64,000 nucleotides of DNA from Bacteroidota bacterium (GTDB lineage Bacteria > Bacteroidota > Bacteroidia > B-17B0 > Aurantibacillaceae), in NCBI GenBank assembly GCA_021156365.1, contig JAJNDK010000005.1:186001-250000 (forward strand). The letters run 5' to 3'. How positions within the stretch are numbered: position 1 is the first letter of the stretch; every line of letters starts with the position of its first letter. Shown here piece after piece: positions 26,264 through 33,448 of this stretch. The position numbers were made by a program, and so were the translations under genes. A model generated the notes under the pieces. It ran no database searches and was not told the DNA's origin. It saw only the letters and a program-made list of their open reading frames with translations.

Positions 26264-26962
26264 TCAGATCACGGGTTGTTGCTGTTCTTCTTCTTTTGTT
26301 TTTTCCTTTTGTTTGAAGAATTTTTTCTGGAACAGCAGAATGGAAATAACTCCTACAGATATGGAAGCATCCGCAAAATTAAATACCGGTCTGAAAAACT
26401 CAAAGGACTCTCCTCCCCATATCGGCATCCAGTCAGGGAAAGTACCGCTGATGATCGGGAAATAAAACATATCCACCACACAGCCATGTAAAAAGGAGGC
26501 GTATCCCTCACCCGAAAATTCGGCGAGACCATAATACCCGACATACTCCTGTGTAGCCGTATCGAGGGTAGTGCCTTTGTCGAAGATAAGCCCGTAAAAC
26601 ATACTATCCAGGATATTTCCTACTGCACCTGCGAGGATCATTGCCACACAAATAATATAGCCGGTGTGCATTTTCTGACGTACAATTTTGATGATATAAT
26701 ACACACCGAAAATAGATGCAAGGATACGGAATACGCTTAACAGGAGCTTCCCGAAACTTCCGCCCATCTGCATACCAAATGCCATTCCCGGATTCTCGGT
26801 GAAATGCAGAATGAACCAATCGCCGGCTACGGCATGTTCTTCCTGGAGGAAATAATGTGATTTGATGTATAGCTTAATGGACTGGTCGATAAGCAGGATC
26901 GAAAAAACAGTGAGGATCGGAAATCTGTATTTATAAAGCGTATCTGTGAACTTCTTGAACAT
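26264..26962 (-). CDS. lspA: Lipoprotein signal peptidase
   Basis: The 232-residue protein is signal peptidase II, the integral membrane aspartic protease that cleaves prolipoproteins before the lipidated cysteine. The catalytic aspartates are D119 in GNILDSMFYG and D198 in FNFADASISVG; four hydrophobic segments frame them. NPGMAFGM at 57-64 matches the conserved NxGxAFG block. It is longer than E. coli LspA (164) because of loops at about 124-160 and 170-190, which is normal in Bacteroidota. It is downstream of ileS and the DksA-like gene but separated by a terminator whose loop contains a -7 promoter element. Confidence 0.95.
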   Translation of the reverse strand: MFKKFTDTLYKYRFPILTVFSILLIDQSIKLYIKSHYFLQEEHAVAGDWFILHFTENPGMAFGMQMGGSFGKLLLSVFRILASIFGVYYIIKIVRQKMHTGYIICVAMILAGAVGNILDSMFYGLIFDKGTTLDTATQEYVGYYGLAEFSGEGYASFLHGCVVDMFYFPIISGTFPDWMPIWGGESFEFFRPVFNFADASISVGVISILLFQKKFFKQKEKTKEEEQQQPVI

Positions 26963-26964
26963 AA

Positions 26965-27000
26965 AAAAAGGTTATCCAGCAGCGCAAAGATAACCTTTTT
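26965..27000 (-). terminator. Terminator of the ileS-DksA-like transcript, immediately before lspA
   Basis: AAAAAGGTTATC at 26965-26976 pairs perfectly with GATAACCTTTTT at 26989-27000. On the minus strand the stem runs into seven T directly before the lspA ATG (26962). Confidence 0.82.
26985..26992 (-). promoter_or_regulatory. -7 promoter element for lspA inside the terminator hairpin
   Basis: Minus-strand TATCTTTG overlaps the upstream arm and loop of the terminator hairpin. Transcription from it would begin in the loop or the second arm, yielding an mRNA that cannot form the hairpin. Confidence 0.5.
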
Positions 27001-27021
27001 AAAGTAATGTAAATCCTTCTT

Positions 27022-28170
27022 TTAGCTATATTGATTTAATTTAGCATCAATACTCAAAGTAGCATGCGGCACACTGCGCAAACGCTCTTTCGGGATCAGT
27101 TTTCCTGTTGCACGGCAAATTCCGTAAGATTTGTTCTCAATACGAACCAGTGCGTTTTTCAGGGAAACAATGTATTTTTCCTGGCGGGAAGCCAATTGTG
27201 CGGTTTCTTCTTTGGATAACACGTCGCTTCCGTCTTCCAGTAGTTTGAATGTAGGAGAAGTGTCATCGGTTCCATGATCATCCGCATGTGAAAGCGTTTG
27301 TTTCAACAGATCATAATCCGTCTGTGCCTCTTCCAGCTTTTTCAGAATCAGTTCCCTGAATTCTGCCAGTTCCTTATCGGCATATCTTGAACGATTGTCG
27401 GTTGTGTTCACAAAAGGTTTTGGTTGCTCAGCCGCCTGTTTTTTCAGTAAGGATTTATTCAGATCGATCTTCACTACCTGTTTTCTTACAAAATCTTCCG
27501 AATCGTATCTTTTCTTTACTTCTTTTACTTTCGGTTTTCTTCCTTTTTTCTTTGGCTCGTCATCTACAAAATCATCTTCCTCTTCTTCGATATCAGCTTC
27601 CACGTCCATATCAGTCTCGAGTATGCCTTCTCCAATATCCAGATCATCCACTTCCAGTTCTTCATCCACCGGTTTTACTTTCTTACTCTCCTCCTTGCTC
27701 TTCTTCATACCCTTTTCTTCCTTTTTCCCTGCCTTGCCGGCAGGCTTGGTTTCTACTTTGCTTATTGGTTTTTTAACTTCTTTTATTGGTTTTACTGCCA
27801 CTTTCTTTTCCGGCTTGGCAGGAGCTTTTGCAGCCGGCTTCACTGCTTTCTTAGGTGCCGGTGCTGGCTTTGCGCCTTTTTTAGCCACAGGTTTTGCGGC
27901 TTGTTTTACAGCTTTCTTAGGAGCAGGCTTGGCTGCTTTCTTTGCAATTGGTTTAGCTGGCTTCGCTGCTTTTTTAGGTGCAGGTTTGGCTGCCTTTTTT
28001 GCAACAGGTTTTGCGGCTTTTTTAGGTGCAGGCTTTACTATTTTCTTTTTAGCAGCAGGCTTTGCTGCAGGTTTTGCAGGTTTCTTGGCAGCAGGTTTTG
28101 CTGCTTTCTTAGGTGCCGGCTTTGCGTTCTTTTTAGGTGCCGGTTTTGCCGCTTTTTTGTTCTTAGCCAT
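27022..28170 (-). CDS. Lys/Ala/Pro-repeat (AlgP/H1-like) protein fused to a TraR/DksA-type C-terminal domain
   Basis: The 382-residue protein has three parts. Residues 1 to about 145 are tandem KPAPKKAA/KPAAKK repeats like those of AlgP and histone H1 tails, expected to bind DNA. Residues about 150-225 are alternately basic and very acidic (DVEADIEEEEDDFVDDE). The C-terminal 130 residues form a TraR/DksA-like region: a helical hairpin followed by YGICRATGKLIPKERLRSVP. DksA binds in the RNA polymerase secondary channel. Only one of four zinc-finger cysteines (C352) is kept, as is usual for this Bacteroidota group. It lies 6 bases after ileS and is surely co-transcribed. Confidence 0.85.
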   Translation of the reverse strand: MAKNKKAAKPAPKKNAKPAPKKAAKPAAKKPAKPAAKPAAKKKIVKPAPKKAAKPVAKKAAKPAPKKAAKPAKPIAKKAAKPAPKKAVKQAAKPVAKKGAKPAPAPKKAVKPAAKAPAKPEKKVAVKPIKEVKKPISKVETKPAGKAGKKEEKGMKKSKEESKKVKPVDEELEVDDLDIGEGILETDMDVEADIEEEEDDFVDDEPKKKGRKPKVKEVKKRYDSEDFVRKQVVKIDLNKSLLKKQAAEQPKPFVNTTDNRSRYADKELAEFRELILKKLEEAQTDYDLLKQTLSHADDHGTDDTSPTFKLLEDGSDVLSKEETAQLASRQEKYIVSLKNALVRIENKSYGICRATGKLIPKERLRSVPHATLSIDAKLNQYS

Positions 28171-28176
28171 AATCCT

Positions 28177-31100
28177 TTAGTTTTTTTGAACTGAAATTAA
28201 TGTACTTGTATTCTCATCTACCTCAACCAAAATACCATCTGTCTGTGTAAGCGTATCAACTACCTCTAATTTATCGGTCAAAGTTTCCGTGCAAATATAG
28301 GTTAAATTGCTTTTTATTGCAGGATCGAGGGTATTATTTCGTTGAATTTTAATATTTATTTTGTCTGTTACTTCAAAACCTTTATCCTTACGGATATTCT
28401 GGATCCTGTTCACCAGCTCACGGGCAAATCCTTCATTGATCAGGGCTTCATTCAGCGTAACATCTAAGGCAACGGTAAGATTCCCATTATTGGCGACTTT
28501 CCAGCCCGGGATATCCACCGGGATGACCTCAAAGTCCTCCGAATTCATTTCTAATCCGTTCCAGGTATATTTTCCGGTTTTTTCCACTTCCGAAATGATG
28601 GCCTTCCCATTCTCATTGGCGAATGCCTGGAATGCCTTCATCTGCTGCCCCAGCGTTTTACCGAGCGTCTTGAAGTTCAGCTTCAGGTTCTTTACGATCT
28701 GCGTTTTGCTTTCATCCACAAACTCGATGTTTTTCACGTTTACCTCCGAAAGAATAAGGTCCTGTACAGCGGCTATATTCTTCTGCATGTCGGGGTTCAG
28801 AATAGGGATCTGGATCCGCAATAAGGGCTGACGCACACGCAGGTTCTCTTTCTTACGAATAGATAGCACCATGGATGAAATACGCTGTGCCAGCTCCATC
28901 CGCTCTTCAAGGCTTTTATCGATCAGCCCAGTATCCACTTTTCTCAGCTCTGTTAAATGCACGGACTCAACACCCGATTTATTTCCTGACTGCAGGTTCC
29001 TGTATAACCAGTCTGCAAAGAAAGGCGCCACAGGGCTCATCAATTGTGCTACTACTGTAAGACATTCGTAGAGTGTTTCATAAGCAGCTTTTTTGTCGGT
29101 GCTCATCTCTCCTTTCCAGAAACGGCGACGGGACAAACGGATGAACCAATTGCTCAGGTGCTCATCCACAAACTCCTCGATGAAACGAGCTGCACGGTGC
29201 GGTTCGTAATCATCAAAGGCGGCGGTAACGTCTTTCACCAGGCTGTTCAGCTTGGAGATGATCCAGCGATCCAGTTCTCCACGCTCAGGCACAGGTATCA
29301 TGCTATCCGGGCTCACAATAAAATTATCCACGTTCGCATACAGTGAAAAGAAGCCATAGGTGTTATAGAGCGTTCCGAACAATTTGCGTTGTACTTCTGC
29401 AATACCTTCTACATCAAATTTCAAATTATCCCAGGGTGCTGCATTGGCGATCATGTACCAGCGGGTAGCATCGGCTCCATACCTGGGCAGGGTTATGAAA
29501 GGATCGATCCCATTGCCAAGACGCTTACTCATTTTATTCCCGTTCTTATCCAGTACCAGTCCGTTCGATACCACATTTTTGTAGGCGATCGAATCAAAGC
29601 ATAAAGCCGCTATCACATGCAGGGTGTAGAACCAGCCACGTGTCTGATCCACACCTTCCGCTATGAAATCGGCCGGATAATATTTTTTTTCGTCGATCAG
29701 CTCTTTGTTCTCAAACGGGTAATGCACCTGCGCATAGGGCATGGATCCCGAATCAAACCACACATCAATGAGGTCCGGTTCACGGAACAGTTTTTTTCCG
29801 TTCTTCTCCAGCACGATCGTATCTGCATAAGGTTTGTGCAGGTCGAATGTATTGTAATTATCCGCGCTCATATCCCCAACCTTAAATGCGGCAAGGGGAT
29901 TTTGTTCCATAAAGCCTTTTGCAACGGCATTGTCGATCGCTGCTTTTAATTCTTCGGCGCTACCGATAACGATCTGCTCGGATTTATCCTCACTTGTCCA
30001 GATCGGGATCGGGATGCCCCAGAAACGGGATCGCGACAGGTTCCAGTCCAGTGCATTCTCCAGCCAGTTGCCGAAACGACCGGTACCAGTTGATTCCGGT
30101 TTCCAGTTGATCTGTTTGTTCAGCTCTGCGAGTTTGGTCCTGTTTTCGGAAACCTTTACAAACCAGCTGTCCATCGGGTAATACAATACCGGCTTGTCTG
30201 TACGCCAGCAATGCGGGTAACTATGTTCGTAAGTCTCTTTTTTGAAGAGCTTGCCTTCTTCCTGCAATTTCAATACGATACGCTCATCGACACTTAAGTA
30301 AACTTTAAGCTCCTTTATCTTTCCGGCTGCTTCGAGGATCTTTTTTTGCTTTTCGAATTCTGCCTGCTTTTCGTCATCTGTATGATAGGCTTCTTTCACA
30401 TATTCTTCGCCGTACAGGAATACTCCGTCTTTCACTTCAGGGGTAAAACGCCCGCGTTTGTCAACAAGTGTCAAAGAGCTGATACCGTTTTGCCTTGCGA
30501 CATTAAAGTCATCTGCTCCAAAGCTCGGAGCGATGTGAACAATTCCCGTACCGTCAGTGGTTGTTACAAAATCTCCCGTTACTACTTTGAATGCATCGCC
30601 TTCAGGCTTTACGAATGGCAGTAATTGTTCGTATTGGATACCTTTCAGAGCCGATCCTTTGCAATGACCAACTAATTTAAACGGAATGTTTTTGTCGCCG
30701 GGTTTGTAGTCTTCAAATTTCAGGTCCGTATGTTTTTCGGAAAAATATTTTGCCACCAGCTCTTTTGCCAATATTACTACCTGGTGCTTGCCGGTAAACG
30801 GATTAAAAGTTTCTACAAATACGTAATCGATATCCTTGCCTACCGCCAAAGCGGTATTAGAAGGTAGTGTCCACGGAGTAGTCGTCCAGGCCAGGAAATA
30901 AAGATCAGCATCCGGTACTTTCAGATCTGCTATCGCTTTTTGCCCGGGCGCTACTTTAAACTGCGCTACGGCCGTGCGATCCTTCACATCCTTGTAACAG
31001 CCCGGCTGATTCAATTCGGCAGAAGAAAGTCCTGTTCCGGCTGCAGGAGAATAAGGCTGAATAGTGAAACCTTTGTATAAAAGATCTTTTGAATACATGT

Positions 31101-31611
31101 TCTTCAGCAACCACCATACGCTTTCAATGTATTTATTGTCGTAGGTGATATACGGATCCTTCATGTCCACCCAATATCCCATTTTCGCAGTGAGCTCCTC
31201 CCACTTATCGGTATATTTCATTACCTCCTTGCGGCAGGCCTTGTTGTAATCTTCTACGGAAATAAATTTCGGGCTGTTTTTGTTGCCGATATCTTCTTTG
31301 GTAATGCCCAATGTTTTCTCAACACCTAACTCGATCGGCAATCCGTGCGTATCCCAACCGGCTTTACGTTTTACCTGAAATCCCTGTAATGTTTTGTAAC
31401 GACAAAAAATATCTTTGATCGTACGTCCCATTACGTGATGGATACCGGGCATGCCGTTGGCGCTTGGCGGGCCTTCGTAGAAAACCCAGGGTGTTTTGCC
31501 TTCACGCGTACTCACCGATTTATCGAATATCTTATTCTCTTCCCAGAATTTCAATACTTCATCACTTATCTGCGGAAGATCCAGTTTTTTGTATTCAGGA
31601 TATTTGCTCAT
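28177..31611 (-). CDS. ileS: Isoleucyl-tRNA synthetase
   Basis: The 1144-residue class I synthetase carries the HIGH-type motif in PPSANGMPGIHHVMGRT (about residues 49-65) and KMSKRLGNG as the second signature. The CP1 editing domain lies between them (about 190-420), with WTTTPWTLPSNTALAV at its start. The anticodon-binding domain and a long C-terminal extension follow. The length and lack of a C-terminal zinc finger fit the eukaryote-like IleRS type 2, common in Bacteroidota and often linked to mupirocin tolerance in other bacteria. It charges tRNA-Ile in the cytosol. A hairpin lies in its short leader. Confidence 0.96.
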   Translation of the reverse strand: MSKYPEYKKLDLPQISDEVLKFWEENKIFDKSVSTREGKTPWVFYEGPPSANGMPGIHHVMGRTIKDIFCRYKTLQGFQVKRKAGWDTHGLPIELGVEKTLGITKEDIGNKNSPKFISVEDYNKACRKEVMKYTDKWEELTAKMGYWVDMKDPYITYDNKYIESVWWLLKNMYSKDLLYKGFTIQPYSPAAGTGLSSAELNQPGCYKDVKDRTAVAQFKVAPGQKAIADLKVPDADLYFLAWTTTPWTLPSNTALAVGKDIDYVFVETFNPFTGKHQVVILAKELVAKYFSEKHTDLKFEDYKPGDKNIPFKLVGHCKGSALKGIQYEQLLPFVKPEGDAFKVVTGDFVTTTDGTGIVHIAPSFGADDFNVARQNGISSLTLVDKRGRFTPEVKDGVFLYGEEYVKEAYHTDDEKQAEFEKQKKILEAAGKIKELKVYLSVDERIVLKLQEEGKLFKKETYEHSYPHCWRTDKPVLYYPMDSWFVKVSENRTKLAELNKQINWKPESTGTGRFGNWLENALDWNLSRSRFWGIPIPIWTSEDKSEQIVIGSAEELKAAIDNAVAKGFMEQNPLAAFKVGDMSADNYNTFDLHKPYADTIVLEKNGKKLFREPDLIDVWFDSGSMPYAQVHYPFENKELIDEKKYYPADFIAEGVDQTRGWFYTLHVIAALCFDSIAYKNVVSNGLVLDKNGNKMSKRLGNGIDPFITLPRYGADATRWYMIANAAPWDNLKFDVEGIAEVQRKLFGTLYNTYGFFSLYANVDNFIVSPDSMIPVPERGELDRWIISKLNSLVKDVTAAFDDYEPHRAARFIEEFVDEHLSNWFIRLSRRRFWKGEMSTDKKAAYETLYECLTVVAQLMSPVAPFFADWLYRNLQSGNKSGVESVHLTELRKVDTGLIDKSLEERMELAQRISSMVLSIRKKENLRVRQPLLRIQIPILNPDMQKNIAAVQDLILSEVNVKNIEFVDESKTQIVKNLKLNFKTLGKTLGQQMKAFQAFANENGKAIISEVEKTGKYTWNGLEMNSEDFEVIPVDIPGWKVANNGNLTVALDVTLNEALINEGFARELVNRIQNIRKDKGFEVTDKINIKIQRNNTLDPAIKSNLTYICTETLTDKLEVVDTLTQTDGILVEVDENTSTLISVQKN

Positions 31612-31624
31612 AATTTTCTTGCAC

Positions 31625-31651
31625 CACAGATATCCGATTGGATGCTCTGTG
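31625..31651 (-). promoter_or_regulatory. Hairpin in the ileS leader
   Basis: CACAGATATCC at 31625-31635 pairs with GGATGCTCTGTG at 31640-31651 (one two-base bulge). It ends 13 bases before the ileS start codon and could shield the initiation region. Confidence 0.4.
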
Positions 31652-31777
31652 TTTTATTATTTATTATTCTTCGGTTTTCTTCCAAAAAAAGAAGTGCGAA
31701 TGTAGCAAAAAAATCACAGAAAACAGCATAGGATCGCCTGTAAATCAGGCAGAAAAATAAATATCCGTCCTGTTTGT

Positions 31778-31785
31778 TATATTTG
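31778..31785 (+). promoter_or_regulatory. -7 element for the cytochrome/monooxygenase-like gene
   Basis: TATATTTG lies only 4 bases before an ATG at 31790 but 31 bases before the lipoprotein start at 31817, which supports the latter as the true start. Confidence 0.5.
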
Positions 31786-31816
31786 CAAAATGAAGAGGCC
31801 GGAGCTACGAAAATGC

Positions 31817-33211
31817 ATGAAAAATTCACTGGTCCCGGGCCTTTTTTTCATTATTCCCCTCCTCTTTTCCCACTGCTCATCCGATACACCGGATAAAAAA
31901 ATCCCCACCGGATCGGATACACTGGTTACCTTTTCAGAACACATTGCCCCAATTTTATTCAACAATTGCAGTAGCTGCCACCGTCCTGGCGAATCGGGAC
32001 CTTTTTCTCTGCTCAGCTATAAAGATGCGGTAACGGCAGCAAATAAGATCCGTTTTGTGACCGAAACACGCTACATGCCACCCTGGCCGGCCGATCCGGA
32101 ATACACTCATTTTATCGGTGAGAGAAAACTTACACAGGAGCAGATCGACCTCATCCGGAAGTGGATACAACAAGGGAAACTACAGGGCGACAGCACAAAA
32201 ACGCCCGGCCTGCCGGAATTTTATACCGGTTCTTTTTTCGGGAAACCGGACCTGGTTATTCGTCTGCAAAAAGCGGTATTTCTAAAGGGTAACGGAAACG
32301 ACAATTTTTATACGGTCAAATTGCCGTACAGCATTCCCAAAGATACTTTTGTGCGTTATTTTGAATTTGTTCCGGATAAACGAAAGCTCGTACATCATGT
32401 GAATGGCCACCTGATCGGATACAATTCCATGCGTTCTTTTGATCAGTATAAGGGCGAATCTGTTATGCCGGATGTGAGGAATAATTTTAAGGAGCATTTC
32501 AGTAAAATGAGCCTGAGTTATACTGACAAGCTGCAGCCCGAGTTCCCAAACCTGAACCCAAATACTGTTTATTACCTGCCGGGTTATATTCCGCCTGTTT
32601 ATCCGGAAAATATTGGCGGTTATCAACTGAAAAAAGAAGGTGCTATCCTTTTGGCGAATATTCATTACGGACCCAACAACAAAGATCTTTACGATTCTTC
32701 CTACGTAAATGTATTCTTCGGACCCAAACCGCAACGTCCGATCCGGGAACTGCAGTTGGGTACTTTTGGAGTAGCCCCAATCGAGCCTGCATTGGTGATC
32801 GCGCCTAATGAAATAAAAACATTTCATTCGCAATGGCAGGTTCCGGAGGATATTTCCCTGTTATCCGTGAACCCGCACATGCACCTGATCGGCAAAAGTA
32901 TGCTGGCCTATGCACTCACGCCTTCCAATGATACGATCCGGATCATAAAGATCAACAAATGGAATTTCAGGTGGCAGTATTATTACACCTTTCCGAAGAT
33001 GATAAAAATACCGGCGGGCTCGGTCATTCATGTATTCGCTACCTATGATAACACTGCGAAAAACCCGGACAATCCTTTCCATCCACCTCGTGAAATAAGT
33101 GAAGGAGAAGGGAACGAGAGCATGTCGACCAAAGAGGAAATGCTGCAATTCATTTTTTCTTTTCTGCCCTATCAGCCCGGGGATGAGAACATTTCGCTGG
33201 AAAGGAAATAA
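31817..33211 (+). CDS. c-type cytochrome/copper-monooxygenase-like lipoprotein
   Basis: I start at 31817, where MKNSLVPGLFFIIPLLFSHC gives a lipoprotein signal with C20. A heme-binding CSSCH motif (C51, C54, H55) follows in a short cytochrome-like segment with a distal PPWP motif (YMPPWPADPEY). The C-terminal 300 residues resemble the copper type II, ascorbate-dependent monooxygenase (PHM-like) fold: HHVNGHLIGYN in one half and a NPHMHLIGKSM histidine pair in the other, both candidate copper sites. I infer an envelope redox enzyme with heme feeding a copper centre; the substrate is unknown. It is divergent from ileS. Confidence 0.8.
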   Translation: MKNSLVPGLFFIIPLLFSHCSSDTPDKKIPTGSDTLVTFSEHIAPILFNNCSSCHRPGESGPFSLLSYKDAVTAANKIRFVTETRYMPPWPADPEYTHFIGERKLTQEQIDLIRKWIQQGKLQGDSTKTPGLPEFYTGSFFGKPDLVIRLQKAVFLKGNGNDNFYTVKLPYSIPKDTFVRYFEFVPDKRKLVHHVNGHLIGYNSMRSFDQYKGESVMPDVRNNFKEHFSKMSLSYTDKLQPEFPNLNPNTVYYLPGYIPPVYPENIGGYQLKKEGAILLANIHYGPNNKDLYDSSYVNVFFGPKPQRPIRELQLGTFGVAPIEPALVIAPNEIKTFHSQWQVPEDISLLSVNPHMHLIGKSMLAYALTPSNDTIRIIKINKWNFRWQYYYTFPKMIKIPAGSVIHVFATYDNTAKNPDNPFHPPREISEGEGNESMSTKEEMLQFIFSFLPYQPGDENISLERK

Positions 33212-33407
33212 AAAACTTCCGATTTCCATAGCATTGTTTCGGGTGATGAATTGGGCCTTACTTTCTATAGATAGAATACACGGGTTCTCGCAAAGGGTAT
33301 CTATTTATATGCTATATCTACCCGAAGCGGAAAAAATTTGTCGCAGAATAAATTGTTTACTGAAATTTAAAGCGGAATTGGAATGCCATTTCAAAAGATT
33401 TTCTATT

Positions 33408-33438
33408 TTTGAATTACTTATTAGGTATATTATCTTTA
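33408..33438 (+). promoter_or_regulatory. Promoter for the FG-GAP secreted protein gene
   Basis: TTTG at 33408-33411, 19 bases, then TATCTTTA at 33431-33438. The ATG follows 10 bases later. Confidence 0.6.
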
Positions 33439-33448
33439 AAAACAACAC

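Noticed and set aside
27395-28180. Long open frame on the plus strand opposite the Lys/Ala/Pro-repeat gene, encoding a Phe/Ala-rich hydrophobic protein
   Set aside because: It is the mirror of low-complexity Lys-Ala-Pro codons (AAA/GCN/CCN read as TTT/NGC/NGG); there is no promoter or family, and the minus-strand gene has clear domains.
31790-31816. Upstream ATG as start of the cytochrome/monooxygenase-like gene
   Set aside because: It is 4 bases after the -7 element and would put nine charged residues before an otherwise perfect lipoprotein signal.
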